NCBI RefSeq assembly: GCF_013410655.1
Contig: NZ_JACCFP010000001.1
Span: 1,054,001-1,118,000 of the forward strand
From: Nocardioides thalensis
Lineage (GTDB): Bacteria > Actinomycetota > Actinomycetes > Propionibacteriales > Nocardioidaceae
Reading direction: 5' to 3'
Length of the DNA: 64,000 bases
The notes beneath the pieces are model-generated. The model was not told the DNA's origin, did not search any database, and was given only the letters and a program-made list of their open reading frames with translations. The translations under genes and the position numbers were made by a program. This document shows, piece by piece, positions 1 through 8,423 of this stretch; positions within the stretch are counted from its first letter, which is position 1, and each line of letters starts with the position of its first letter.

Positions 1-1
1 C

Positions 2-1144
2 GTCCCCCTCCAGCGGCTCGAGGACCATCTGCGCGAGCGGGCTCTCACCACCGGCCACTCGCCGCAGTCCAAGCCCATCGCGCAGATGGGCGGACTGGTC
101 GCCACCCGCTCGATCGGACAGTTTTCCACGCTGTACGGCGCGATCGAGGACATGGTCGTCGGGCTCGAGGCCGTGCTGCCGGGTGGCCGGGTCGTACGCA
201 TCAAGAACGTGCCCCGGCGCGCGGCCGGACCCGACATCCGCCACGTCCTCATCGGCAACGAGGGCTCGCTCGCCTTCATCACCGAGGTGACCGTCAAGGT
301 GTTCCGCTTCTATCCCGAGAGCACCCGCTACCACGGCTTCCTCGTCCCCGACTTCGCCGACGGCGTGCGCCTGCTGCGGGAGGTCGTCACGACCGGCTAT
401 CGCCCGGCCGTCGCCCGGCTGTACTCCCCGGAGGACGCCCGCCAGCACTTCCCCGACCACCCGATGGACCAGAACCTGGTCGTCCTGACCGCCGAGGGCC
501 CCGAGCGACTGGCCGCCGCGACCTCCGCCGCGATTGAGGAGGCCGCCGCCGGGGCCGAGCACACCGCCGTCCCGGGGGAGCGCATCCGCGACTGGCTCGC
601 GCACCTCAACTGGGGCCAGGACAAGATCGACGCCGAGAAGAGCGACATGCTGAGTACCTCCCACCTCGGCTACACCACGGAGGTGTCGGTCGACTGGTCG
701 CGCACGGCCCAGCTGTACGAGTCCGTGATGACGCGGATCCGCACGACGTTCCCGCGCGCCGAGGACCTCACGCTGCTGGGCGCGCACTCGTCGCACTCGT
801 ACCAGACGGGCACCAATCTCTACTTCGTCTACGACTATGCGATTCGTTGCGAGCCGCGCGAAGAGATCGCGGAGTACCACGTGCCGCTCAACGCGATCAT
901 CGTCGAGGAGGCGCTGCGCCTCGGTGGCTCGATGGTGCACCACCACGGCGTGGGAAAGTACCGCACGCCGTGGGTGCAGGAGGAGCACGGCAGCGCCTAC
1001 CACCTGCTGGCGGGCCTCAAGCGCGCGTTCGACCCGGGCAACGTGATGAATCCCGGCACCGTCTACCCGCTCGATGAGAACGGCGGGGCGGTGCTCGACG
1101 TGCTCGACGAGGTCGCAGAGCTCGACACGGTAGGGGTCAGGTGA
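2..1144 (+). CDS. FAD-linked oxidase, alkyl-DHAP synthase-like (5' truncated by window edge)
   Basis: The reading frame is open from the first bases, so the N-terminus lies outside the window; about 380 residues are visible. The first half is the C-terminal part of a PCMH-type FAD-binding domain (MGGLVATRS near the edge, IGNEGSLAFITEVTVKV near position 290). The rest is the FAD-oxidase C-terminal domain. The motif HHHGVGKYR near 940-965 is the signature of alkyldihydroxyacetonephosphate synthase (AGPS) relatives, in which the His cluster and a Tyr act at the flavin. The stop overlaps the next start (GTGA), so it is translationally coupled to an FGGY kinase. This suggests oxidation of a polyol or glycerol-phosphate-type substrate rather than proven ether-lipid synthesis. 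Mycobacterium also keeps an agpS homologue near prfB. Confidence 0.85.
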   Translation, partial: VPLQRLEDHLRERALTTGHSPQSKPIAQMGGLVATRSIGQFSTLYGAIEDMVVGLEAVLPGGRVVRIKNVPRRAAGPDIRHVLIGNEGSLAFITEVTVKVFRFYPESTRYHGFLVPDFADGVRLLREVVTTGYRPAVARLYSPEDARQHFPDHPMDQNLVVLTAEGPERLAAATSAAIEEAAAGAEHTAVPGERIRDWLAHLNWGQDKIDAEKSDMLSTSHLGYTTEVSVDWSRTAQLYESVMTRIRTTFPRAEDLTLLGAHSSHSYQTGTNLYFVYDYAIRCEPREEIAEYHVPLNAIIVEEALRLGGSMVHHHGVGKYRTPWVQEEHGSAYHLLAGLKRAFDPGNVMNPGTVYPLDENGGAVLDVLDEVAELDTVGVR

Positions 1145-2562
1145 CCGACCTGTTCCTCGCGATCGACGGGGGCTCGCAGAGCACCAAGGCGTCGGTCGTC
1201 GACCAGTTCGGCACGGTGGTCGCCGCGGCCGCCGTACCGCTGCGCCCGTACGAGCTGGGGCCGGACGGGGAGGCCGTCCACCCCGACGACGACCTGTGGG
1301 ACACGCTGGTGGCGGCGACGCGGGAGGTCCTCGTTCGCCTCGTAGCGGCCGGCGGTGACCCGGCCGCGATCGTCGCCGTCGGCCTGTGCGGCATCCGGTT
1401 CTGCCGGAGCCTGATCGGCGTCGACGGCAGGCTGGTCGAGCCGGTTCTGAGCTGGATGGACGCGCGCGTCTCCCGCCCGCTCGCGGACGTGCCGGACGGT
1501 ACGTCGCTCGTCGCCAGCGCCGGCGGCTACCTGGCCGTTCGCCTGACCGGCGAGCGCCGCGACAGCGCGGCCAGCTATCAGGGGATGTGGCCGATCGATC
1601 CTCGCACCCGGCAGTGGTCGCAGGACCCCGACGAGGTGACCCGGACCGGGATTGCGCTCGACCTCCTTCCCGAGCTGGTCGACCCGGGCGGGCTGCTTGG
1701 TCACGTCACCCCTGAAGCGGCGGGGCCCACGGGCATCCCGGTCGGACTGCCTGTCTACGCGACCGGGAACGACAAGGCCGTCGAGGCGCTCGGCTCGGGT
1801 CTCGTCGAGCCTGGTGCGGTCCTGCTGTCGCTCGGGACCTACATCGCCTCGATGACGGTGGGCGAGCGGCACGTCGCCGGCGACGACGAGCGCTTCTGGA
1901 TCAACGCCGCCGCGGTCCCTGGTCGCTACCTGTACGAGAGCGTCGGCATCCGACGGGGCATGTGGACGGTGACCTGGCTGCAACAGCTGGTCTCGGCCGC
2001 CGCACCCGACGCCACGGACGTCGCCGCCGTGCAGCAATGGCTCGAGGAGGGTGCCCGCAACGTCCCGCCCGGCTGCGGCGGACTGATGACGCTGCCGGAC
2101 TGGCTGGCACCCGGCCACGCGCCGTACCGGCGCGGCGTGATCCTCGGTCTCGAGGGGTCGCACCAGGCCGCGCACCTGCACCGGTCCGTGCTCGAGGGCA
2201 TCCTGATGACCATGCGCGGTCACACCGCCGCGATGGAGGCCGCGCTGGGCACCACGCCCGGCCGCCTCGTGCTCTCCGGCGGCGGCTCCCGGTCGGCCTT
2301 GATGTGCCAGATCGCGGCGGACGTGTTCGGACGGACGGTGGAGCGGTCGGCCGTCGCCGACGCGGCGGGGCTCGGCGCCGCGATCTGCGCTGCGGTCGGC
2401 AACGGCACCTATCCCACGTTCGGCTCCGCAGTCCGCGGGATGGTGCGACCCGGCGAGATCATCGAGCCGGGTCCGGCCGCCGCGAGCTACGCCGAGATCC
2501 TTCCGGCCTACGCCAGCATCAACGCGTTCACCGACCCGCTCTTCCAGCGTCTCGCGACCTGA
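1141..2562 (+). CDS. FGGY-family carbohydrate kinase
   Basis: 473 residues, the usual length for FGGY kinases. The N-terminal lobe opens with the phosphate-binding motif AIDGGSQSTKA, and the catalytic Asp is probably in ATGNDKAVEALGSG (about residues 203-216). The C-terminal lobe carries the glycine-rich ATP-binding segment LSGGGSRSALMCQI. The family phosphorylates sugars or polyols (xylulose, ribulose, glycerol, erythritol); the substrate cannot be read from sequence. The GTG start is fixed by the GTGA overlap with the upstream FAD oxidase. The pair looks like an oxidase/kinase catabolic module. Confidence 0.85.
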   Translation: MTDLFLAIDGGSQSTKASVVDQFGTVVAAAAVPLRPYELGPDGEAVHPDDDLWDTLVAATREVLVRLVAAGGDPAAIVAVGLCGIRFCRSLIGVDGRLVEPVLSWMDARVSRPLADVPDGTSLVASAGGYLAVRLTGERRDSAASYQGMWPIDPRTRQWSQDPDEVTRTGIALDLLPELVDPGGLLGHVTPEAAGPTGIPVGLPVYATGNDKAVEALGSGLVEPGAVLLSLGTYIASMTVGERHVAGDDERFWINAAAVPGRYLYESVGIRRGMWTVTWLQQLVSAAAPDATDVAAVQQWLEEGARNVPPGCGGLMTLPDWLAPGHAPYRRGVILGLEGSHQAAHLHRSVLEGILMTMRGHTAAMEAALGTTPGRLVLSGGGSRSALMCQIAADVFGRTVERSAVADAAGLGAAICAAVGNGTYPTFGSAVRGMVRPGEIIEPGPAAASYAEILPAYASINAFTDPLFQRLAT

Positions 2563-2677
2563 GTCGCCGCGTCGTCCGGGGTGGGCTGATCCACAGGTCC
2601 AGAACTGGCACTCGCGCAGACGGCGTCTTCTCGCTTAGGTTTCAGGCAGCCACCGCAGCTCATCTCGGGAGACCCGC

Positions 2678-3961
2678 ATGGCTCTGCTCCAGCCCGTGCC
2701 CACCGGGGGCCCGATCGCGCCCGCGGCGCCGCCGGCCGACGTGGTCGCCCAGCTCGACGAGGCGCTGCGGTCCGCCGTACGACGCGAGGGCATCGACCCG
2801 CAGCGCGAGGTGCCCGCCGTACGCCGTATCGCCGAGCAGCTGGTGCGCGACCACGACGAGCGAAGCCTCACCGGTGTGGTGGCGCCGGTCGGCGATCCCG
2901 ACGGTGTCGTGGCCGAGCTCGTGGCGCGAGTGGCCGGGTTCGGGGCGCTGCAACCGCTGCTCGACGACCCGACGGTCGAGGAGGTGTGGATCAACTCGCC
3001 CGACCGGGTGTTCGTCGCCCGCAACGGCCGGCACGAGCTCACCAACCTGGTCCTCTCCGAGGTGCAGGTCAACGAGCTCGTCGAGCGGATGCTCAAGACC
3101 ACCGGCCGCCGGGTCGACCTCTCCCGTCCGTTCGTCGATGCGATGCTGCCGCAGGGCCACCGGCTGCACGTGGTGCTCCAGGGCATCAGCCGTGGCTCCT
3201 CCGCCGTCAACATCCGCAAGTTCGTGGTGCGCGCCGCCCGGCTCTCCGAGCTCGTCGACCTGGGCACCCTCACCCCGTCGGCGGCGCTGTTCCTCGAGGC
3301 GTCGGTGCGGGCCGGGCTCAACGTCCTCGTCGCGGGCGGCACCGGCGCCGGCAAGACGACGCTCCTCAACTGCCTGGCGGCCGCGATCCCCGGCAGCGAG
3401 CGGGTGATCTCGGCCGAGGAGGTCTTCGAGCTGCGCTTCCCGCACCCCGACTGGGTGCCGCTGCAGACGCGACAGGTCGGCCTCGAGGGCACGGGCGAGG
3501 TGCGGCTGCGCGACCTGGTCAAGGAGTCGCTCCGGATGCGGCCGAGCCGGATCCTCGTGGGCGAGGTGCGCGCCGAGGAGTGCCTCGACCTGCTGCTCGC
3601 CCTCAACTCCGGCGTCCCCGGCATGTGCACCATCCACGCCAACAGTGCGCGGGAAGCGCTGACCAAGGCGTGCACGCTGCCGTTGCTGGCCGGGGAGAAC
3701 ATCTCGGCGCGATTCGTGGTGCCGACGGTTGCAGCGAGCGTCGACCTCGTGGTGCACCTCGCGCTCGACCCGCGCGGCGCCCGCCGGGTGACCGAGATCG
3801 TCGCCGTGCCGGGCCGGATGGAGGGCGAGATCATCGAGACCGAGCCGGTCTTCGAGTCCCGCGACGGCGAGCTGCGGCGAGGGATCGGGATGCCGCCGCG
3901 CATCGGCAACTTCGAGCGGATCGGCATCGACGTGCGCCGGCTCCTCCACGAGGCCGAGTAG
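2678..3961 (+). CDS. tadA: TadA/CpaF-type secretion ATPase
   Basis: Hexameric ATPase of the Tad/Flp pilus system, 427 residues. An N-terminal domain precedes the RecA-like core, which shows Walker A GGTGAGKTT near residue 222, an Asp-box/Walker B region around RILVGEVRAEECLDLLLALN, and the conserved His of CTIHANSA. The ATG is preceded by GGGAGA and follows a 115-bp gap after the kinase, so this is the first gene of the Tad operon. In mycobacteria this gene normally follows an ssd/CpaE-like gene; none is present here. It would energise pilin assembly from the cytoplasmic face through TadB/TadC. Confidence 0.93.
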   Translation: MALLQPVPTGGPIAPAAPPADVVAQLDEALRSAVRREGIDPQREVPAVRRIAEQLVRDHDERSLTGVVAPVGDPDGVVAELVARVAGFGALQPLLDDPTVEEVWINSPDRVFVARNGRHELTNLVLSEVQVNELVERMLKTTGRRVDLSRPFVDAMLPQGHRLHVVLQGISRGSSAVNIRKFVVRAARLSELVDLGTLTPSAALFLEASVRAGLNVLVAGGTGAGKTTLLNCLAAAIPGSERVISAEEVFELRFPHPDWVPLQTRQVGLEGTGEVRLRDLVKESLRMRPSRILVGEVRAEECLDLLLALNSGVPGMCTIHANSAREALTKACTLPLLAGENISARFVVPTVAASVDLVVHLALDPRGARRVTEIVAVPGRMEGEIIETEPVFESRDGELRRGIGMPPRIGNFERIGIDVRRLLHEAE

Positions 3962-3971
3962 CAGGCATCAG

Positions 3972-4826
3972 ATGGGCGCGCTGGTCGGACTGCTCCTCGG
4001 GGTCGGGCTGCTGCTCGTCTGGTCGGCGTTCGCGTGGCCGCGTCCGCCGGTCCCCGTCGGTCGCCGGGTCGGCCGGTGGGAGCGCCGCCTCGCCGAGGCC
4101 GGCATGACCAGCACCAGCCCGCGGGTGCTCGCGCTGCTCTGCGTTGTCGTTGGGCTCGTGGTCGCAGCCGCGCTGCTGGTCGTCACCGGCACTCCGCCGA
4201 TCGCGGTCGTCCTCGGCGCGCTTGCCTCCTACCTGCCGGTCGCGATGGTCAACGGGCGCATCCGCCGTCGTCGTCGCGAGTTTGCGGAGGTCTGGCCGGA
4301 GGCCGTTGACGACCTCGCCTCCGCGGTGCGGGCCGGGATGTCCCTGCCCGACGCGGTGGCGGCCCTGGCCGAGCGCGGACCCGAGCCGCTGCGCGAGGCG
4401 TTCGACGCGTTCGCGCTCGACTACCAGGTGACCGGGCGGTTCGGCGACTGCCTCGACCGGCTCAAGGAGCGTCTCGCCGACCCGGTCGGCGATCGGGTCA
4501 TCGAGGGCCTGCGCGTGGCCCGCGAGGTCGGCGGCGGCGAGCTGGGCCGGCTCCTGCGCAACCTGTCCGGCTACCTCCGCGACGACCAGCGGACGCGCGC
4601 CGAGCTCGAGGCGCGCCAGTCGTGGGCCGTCAACGCCGCCCGGCTCGCGGTCGCCGCCCCCTGGCTCGTGCTGCTCCTGATGAGTGCGCAGCCGGAGGTC
4701 ATCGGCCGCTACCGCTCCGCCACCGGCGTCGTGATCCTGCTGATCGGTGCCGGCGTCTGCGTCCTCGCCTATCGGGTGATGATGCGCATCGGCCGGCTGC
4801 CCGCCGAACGGCGGTTGCTGGCATGA
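3972..4826 (+). CDS. tadB: TadB-type inner-membrane platform protein (T2SSF domain)
   Basis: 284 residues. Hydrophobic segments lie at the N-terminus (ALVGLLLGVGLLLVWSAF), around residues 55-90 and at the C-terminus. They flank the cytoplasmic helical T2SSF/GspF domain (WPEAVDDLASAVRAGMSLPDAVAALAE). It starts 10 bp after the ATPase stop and overlaps tadC by ATGA. With TadC it should form the membrane platform that couples the ATPase to pilus assembly. Confidence 0.88.
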   Translation: MGALVGLLLGVGLLLVWSAFAWPRPPVPVGRRVGRWERRLAEAGMTSTSPRVLALLCVVVGLVVAAALLVVTGTPPIAVVLGALASYLPVAMVNGRIRRRRREFAEVWPEAVDDLASAVRAGMSLPDAVAALAERGPEPLREAFDAFALDYQVTGRFGDCLDRLKERLADPVGDRVIEGLRVAREVGGGELGRLLRNLSGYLRDDQRTRAELEARQSWAVNAARLAVAAPWLVLLLMSAQPEVIGRYRSATGVVILLIGAGVCVLAYRVMMRIGRLPAERRLLA

Positions 4827-5764
4827 GCGCGCTGCCGATGGCGTGGTGGGGCGGGCTCCTCGCCGGGCTCGCGGCCCTCGGGCTGCTGCTCGTCGTCACC
4901 CGCGCGGTGGCGCTGCGCCGGCCCAGCCTCGAGGCGCGGGTCCTGCCCTACGTGCGTGACCTCGGTACGACGAGCCGCGGGCGCCGTACACCTGTCACCA
5001 CGGGATCCCCGCTCCGCGACCTCTTCGCGCCGACGCTCTCGTCGGCCGGTGACGCGGTCGAGCGGGTGCTCGGCGGGGCGCCGTCGGTCCGCCGCAGGCT
5101 GGCCCGCGCCGGACTCGACCGCACCGTGCACGAGTTCCGCGTCGAGCAGGTGATCTGGGGCATCGCCGGCTTCGCCCTCGCCGCCGGGTGGGCGCTGCTC
5201 TGGTCGTGGTCGCGACCGCTCAACCCGGTGTCCGCCGTCGCCGTCTGCCTGGTCGCGCTCGTGCTCGGCGTGCTGCTCCGCGACCACCACCTCAGCACGC
5301 AGGTACGGCGCCGCGAGCGGGCGATCGTCGCGGAGTTCCCGACCATCGCCGAGCTGCTGGCCCTGGCCGTCGCGGCAGGGGAGGGGCCCGTGGCCGCGCT
5401 CGACCGCGTCGTGCGCCGCAGCGGCGGCGCGCTCTCCGACGACCTCGGCGCGGTGCTGGCGGCGATCCGCACCGGTGAGCCGGTGTCCGACGCCTTCGAC
5501 CGACTGGCGGCGACCACCGGTGTGCCCGTCGTCGCCCGGTTCGCCCACGGCGTCGCGGTCGCGGTCGACCGCGGCACCCCGCTCACCGACGTGCTGCACG
5601 CGCAGGCGGCCGACGTACGCGAGTCCGGCCGCCGCGAGCTGATCGAGGAGGCCTCCCGCAAGGAGGTGCTGATGATGGTCCCGGTCGTGTTCCTCGTGCT
5701 GCCGGTGACCGTGCTCTTCGCCTTCTGGCCCGGCTGGATCGGGCTCTCCCTCACCGCCCCCTGA
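4823..5764 (+). CDS. tadC: TadC-type inner-membrane platform protein (T2SSF domain)
   Basis: 313 residues from the ATG that overlaps the tadB stop (ATGA); a longer in-frame extension inside tadB is not credible. There is an N-terminal membrane segment (GGLLAGLAALGLLLVV), two central ones near residues 110-150, then a T2SSF domain with EFPTIAELLALAVAAGEGP, and a C-terminal hydrophobic hairpin (VLMMVPVVFLVLPVTVLFAF). It is the second platform subunit paired with TadB. Confidence 0.87.
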   Translation: MSALPMAWWGGLLAGLAALGLLLVVTRAVALRRPSLEARVLPYVRDLGTTSRGRRTPVTTGSPLRDLFAPTLSSAGDAVERVLGGAPSVRRRLARAGLDRTVHEFRVEQVIWGIAGFALAAGWALLWSWSRPLNPVSAVAVCLVALVLGVLLRDHHLSTQVRRRERAIVAEFPTIAELLALAVAAGEGPVAALDRVVRRSGGALSDDLGAVLAAIRTGEPVSDAFDRLAATTGVPVVARFAHGVAVAVDRGTPLTDVLHAQAADVRESGRRELIEEASRKEVLMMVPVVFLVLPVTVLFAFWPGWIGLSLTAP

Positions 5765-5801
5765 CATGTCACGCGCTGCACCCTCTCGGAAGGAACGACC
5801 C

Positions 5802-5996
5802 ATGGAACCGATCACCCGATCCCTGCTCCAGCTGTGGTGGCTCGTGCACCCGCCCGTCCGGCGCGACGACCGGGGTGACGTGCCGGGCTGGGTGATGGTG
5901 ACGGTGATGACGGCGGGGGTGGTGGCGCTCCTGACCGGCATCCTGCGTCCCGAGCTCAGCGGCATGCTCAGGAACGCGCTCAACTCCGTGAAGTGA
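5802..5996 (+). CDS. Flp-like small pilin candidate
   Basis: 64 residues with a GGAAGG ribosome site at 5788-5793. A basic/acidic N-terminal stretch (HPPVRRDDRGDVPGW) leads into one hydrophobic helix (VMVTVMTAGVVALLTGIL) and a short polar tail. Size, single helix and position between tadC and tadE match the Flp pilin (mycobacterial Rv3656c position). The canonical pilin Glu+5 is not obvious, and the leader before the helix is long. No prepilin peptidase gene is in the window. It overlaps the next gene by GTGA. Confidence 0.6.
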   Translation: MEPITRSLLQLWWLVHPPVRRDDRGDVPGWVMVTVMTAGVVALLTGILRPELSGMLRNALNSVK

Positions 5997-6382
5997 GCGC
6001 GATGCGCCTGCGCGACCAGCGCGGGTCCGCCGTCGTCGACTTCGTGCTGGTGATGGTGGTCCTGGTGCCGCTGGTGCTCGGCATCATCCAGGTCGGCCTG
6101 GTGATGCACGTGCGCGCGACCCTCGCAGCGGCGGCCTCGGAGGGCGCTCGCCTGGCCGCGACCGTGGACCGTGGTCCCGGCGACGGCGTCGCGCTGACCC
6201 GCAGCCAGATCGACGCGGCGCTGGCCGGCACCTACGCCCAGCACGTCAGTGCGCGCCCGATCACGATCGACGGGCAGCCGGGCATCGCCATCACGGTGCG
6301 CGCCGAGGTGCCCGCGCTCGGGCTCGGCGGACCCGGCGTCGCGCTGTCCGTCACGGGCCGGGCCGTCGAGGAGGTCCCGTGA
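5993..6382 (+). CDS. tadE: TadE-like pseudopilin
   Basis: 129 residues from GTG at 5993 (overlapping the upstream stop; ATG 6002 is an alternative). The N-terminus RLRDQRGSAVVDFVLVMVV is the TadE signature: a basic patch, then RGSA and a hydrophobic helix. The usual Glu after the cleavage-type region is Asp here (VVDF). The rest is a secreted domain. It is translationally coupled on both sides and likely a minor pilin. Confidence 0.78.
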   Translation: MSAMRLRDQRGSAVVDFVLVMVVLVPLVLGIIQVGLVMHVRATLAAAASEGARLAATVDRGPGDGVALTRSQIDAALAGTYAQHVSARPITIDGQPGIAITVRAEVPALGLGGPGVALSVTGRAVEEVP

Positions 6383-6828
6383 GCCGCCGGCCGGACGAGC
6401 GGGGGAGTGCGTCGATCGAGCTGATCTGGCTCGGGCTGCTCCTGCTCGTGCCGCTCGTGTGGATCGTGGTGTCGGTCTTCGAGGTGCAGCGCGGGTCGTT
6501 CGGCGTCACGGCCGCCGCGCGCGCCGCCGGCCGTGCCTACGCCCTCGCGCCCGACGACGCGAGCGGCCGGCAGCGCGCCGAGGCCGTCGCCCGGCAGGCG
6601 CTGGCCGACCAGGGCCTGGGCGACGCACCGCTCGACGTGCGGATCACCTGCACGCCGTACCCGCGGGACTGCCACGCCGGCACCTCGGTGATCACCGTCC
6701 GCATCGAGTCGCGGGTGGTGCTGCCGCTGCTGCCGGACGCGCTGGGTGGCGGCCAGCCGACGTTCTCCCTCGACGCGACCCACACCGTCCCGGTCGGCCG
6801 CTACCGCGAGATCGAGGCAGCGCCGTGA
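6379..6828 (+). CDS. second TadE-family pseudopilin (TadE/TadF-like)
   Basis: 149 residues, GTG start within the GTGA overlap with the previous gene. RPDERGSASIELIWLGLLL keeps the RGS-x-x-x-E pattern with Glu, followed by one membrane helix (LLLVPLVWIVVSVFEVQ) and an extracytoplasmic domain with a likely disulfide pair (ITCTPYPRDC). It corresponds by position to TadF-like minor pilins of the actinobacterial cluster. Confidence 0.72.
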   Translation: MSRRPDERGSASIELIWLGLLLLVPLVWIVVSVFEVQRGSFGVTAAARAAGRAYALAPDDASGRQRAEAVARQALADQGLGDAPLDVRITCTPYPRDCHAGTSVITVRIESRVVLPLLPDALGGGQPTFSLDATHTVPVGRYREIEAAP

Positions 6829-7259
6829 GGCGCCGGGACGAGCGTGGCTCGGTGTCGGTGATGATCATCGGCTTCGGCATCGTGCTGCTCGGGGTCGTCG
6901 CCGTCGTGGTCGACGCGAGCGTCGCGTTCCTCGAGCGGCAGGGCCTCGACAACCTCGCCGACGGCGCCGCGCTCTACGGCGCCGACATGGCCGCCGAGGG
7001 CACCGAGGTCTACGGCGACGGCCTCGGCCACGGCGACCTCGACCTCAGCGTCGGTGCCGCCCGGGCCGCCGTGGGCGACTACCTCCGCAGCTCCGGTGCG
7101 TACGGCGACCACGGCGGCCTGCGGGCATCGGTGCGGGTCACGGGCGACACGGTCGTGGTCACGCTGACCTCGTCGGTCGACCTGCCGTTCACCGTCCCCG
7201 GCGGCCCGGGAGCCGCGACGGTCTCGTCGACCGGATCGGCCGTGGTCCGGCCGGAGTGA
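6825..7259 (+). CDS. TadG-like pilus assembly protein, N-terminal type
   Basis: 144 residues from the GTG overlapping the previous stop (GTGA). It again begins with a basic DERGS motif and one hydrophobic helix (VMIIGFGIVLLGVVAVVVD). Then comes a small domain beginning ASVAFLERQGLDNLADGAALYGA, typical of the TadG/Rv3654c-type proteins that end actinobacterial tad operons. It is much shorter than proteobacterial TadG and lacks a von Willebrand domain. Last gene of the operon; a palindromic repeat follows at 7263. Confidence 0.7.
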   Translation: MRRRDERGSVSVMIIGFGIVLLGVVAVVVDASVAFLERQGLDNLADGAALYGADMAAEGTEVYGDGLGHGDLDLSVGAARAAVGDYLRSSGAYGDHGGLRASVRVTGDTVVVTLTSSVDLPFTVPGGPGAATVSSTGSAVVRPE

Positions 7260-7262
7260 CGT

Positions 7263-7312
7263 CCGGAGGTTTCGAGGCTCGGCCGCGGGCGGCCTCGCAC
7301 CTCAACCACCGG
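7263..7312. repeat. 50-bp interspersed palindromic element, copy 1
   Basis: Imperfect 50-bp dyad with CCGG at both ends, GGTT near the left end matched by AACC near the right, and internal CGAGGC/GCCTCG arms around a GC-rich centre. It is identical over all 50 bases to the copy at 27164-27213 and closely related to 16521-16570. It lies exactly between the convergent tad operon and SRPBCC genes, where it could act as a bidirectional terminator. Confidence 0.85.
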
Positions 7313-7319
7313 ACGCCGC

Positions 7320-7784
7320 TCAGTGCCAGTTGCTGATCTGGACGTCGACCGGCGCCGGCGCGCCCGTGCCCGTCTCGGCGAGCTGCTTCAGGCTCATCAT
7401 GAAGATCGCCCACTTGGTGCTGCAGTGCGCCATGAACGCCCCCGGCTCCTTCCAGCCCAGGTGGCCGAACCGGACGATCGCGTACTCGTCCTCCTGCGCG
7501 ATGTCGAAGCGGAGCTCCGTGCCGATCCACTCGGGCGGCCCCTCGACCACCTCCCACCGCACGAGCTCGTCGCGCTTCGTCTCGAGCACCTTGATCCGGA
7601 AGGTGGCGTCCGCCGCCACCGCCGATCCCGGCTCGAACCCGAATCGGATCATCTCGCCGACGGTGCCCGGATCGCCCTCGGCGTCCTTCGACCACCAGCC
7701 CGCCACGCCCTCGATCGTCGTCAGGGCGTCGTAGACCTTCTCGCGGGGCGCGACCGCGCCCACGCGGTGCAGGATGTCCACCAT
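7320..7784 (-). CDS. SRPBCC/AHSA1-family protein (downstream of pair)
   Basis: 154 residues from ATG 7784, preceded by a purine-rich GAAGGAGAAG site. One START-like fold: APREKVYDALTTIEGVAGWW at the N-terminus, a central beta sheet, and a C-terminal helix (FMAHCSTKWAIFMMSLKQL). Aha1-type SRPBCC proteins bind small hydrophobic ligands; the ligand is unknown. It is the second gene of an operon with the related SRPBCC gene at 7838-8305. Confidence 0.8.
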   Translation of the reverse strand: MVDILHRVGAVAPREKVYDALTTIEGVAGWWSKDAEGDPGTVGEMIRFGFEPGSAVAADATFRIKVLETKRDELVRWEVVEGPPEWIGTELRFDIAQEDEYAIVRFGHLGWKEPGAFMAHCSTKWAIFMMSLKQLAETGTGAPAPVDVQISNWH

Positions 7785-7837
7785 CTCGTTCTTCTCCTTC
7801 TGCTCGTTCAACTTCTGGCTGGTTCGGTTGTCGGTCG

Positions 7838-8305
7838 TCACCACGGGTCGGGCAGGCCAGCGCCCGTCGTGATCAGGCTGCGCAGGCTCGCGTTGACGTA
7901 GTGCAGCCACGCGGTGGAGCACGCGTCGTAGCACTCGACGTCGGCCACCAGGCCCACGTGCGTGAAGCGGAGCTCGGTCCCGTCGGGCACGGCGGCGATG
8001 TCGAAGACGATCTCGCTGCCGGTCCACTCCTCGGGGTCGGACACGAACGACAGGTGGCTCTCGGTCACCCGCCAGACGATCCTGCGCTCGGGCTCGAGCA
8101 CCTCGACCCGCTGGCGGCTGTAGTGCTGGGGCGGGTGCCGGTAGGTGAACTCGGCCCCCACCTCGTCGGTGCCCCCGTCGATCTCGCCGGTCCACCAGGC
8201 GGGGACGTCGAGGACGGCGGCGTAGACCTCCGCCGGCGACTGCTCCACGACGTACGACGTCGTGTAGCCGCGACCGGTGCGGGCGGTGCTGGTACGCATC
8301 TCCAT
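7838..8305 (-). CDS. SRPBCC/AHSA1-family protein (upstream of pair)
   Basis: 155 residues. It follows the same plan as its neighbour: YVVEQSPAEVYAAVLDVPAWW at the N-terminus, a central strand region with SEIVFDIAAVPDGTELRFTHVG, and a C-terminal helix CYDACSTAWLHYVNASLRSL. The two proteins share the WW motif and the C-S-T-(A/K)-W motif, so they are probably a tandem duplication. Two 15-bp palindromes lie 20-80 bp upstream, which implies repressor control. Such AHSA1 genes are often run by ArsR or TetR repressors, but none is adjacent here. Confidence 0.8.
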   Translation of the reverse strand: MEMRTSTARTGRGYTTSYVVEQSPAEVYAAVLDVPAWWTGEIDGGTDEVGAEFTYRHPPQHYSRQRVEVLEPERRIVWRVTESHLSFVSDPEEWTGSEIVFDIAAVPDGTELRFTHVGLVADVECYDACSTAWLHYVNASLRSLITTGAGLPDPW

Positions 8306-8324
8306 GTCGATCTCCGATCAGTTA

Positions 8325-8339
8325 GCAACCATTGGTTGC
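8325..8339. promoter_or_regulatory. candidate operator 1 (GCAACC-N3-GGTTGC)
   Basis: Perfect inverted repeat GCAACCATTGGTTGC upstream of the minus-strand SRPBCC operon. A second copy with the same arms lies at 8370-8384, centres 45 bp apart. Paired identical palindromes point to a dimeric repressor binding two sites. Confidence 0.7.
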
Positions 8340-8369
8340 ACATGACCGTAGTCCTCGGCGGCACCAAAT

Positions 8370-8384
8370 GCAACCGATGGTTGC
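8370..8384. promoter_or_regulatory. candidate operator 2 (GCAACC-N3-GGTTGC)
   Basis: GCAACCGATGGTTGC has the same six-base arms as 8325-8339 and differs only in the 3-bp spacer (GAT versus ATT). It lies 39 bp upstream of the putative prfB -10 element, so it could also affect prfB. Confidence 0.7.
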
Positions 8385-8423
8385 TCTAGGTTCGGCGGTT
8401 CGCCCCCGTGCACGCCCACGCCG

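Noticed and set aside
1063..2223. 386-codon minus-strand frame opposite the FGGY kinase
   Set aside because: Shadow of the kinase gene in a very GC-rich sequence; no family motifs.
4769..6244. 491-codon minus-strand frame opposite tadC and tadE
   Set aside because: It runs antisense to well-supported Tad genes, with no start signal and only low-complexity His/Arg/Gly content.
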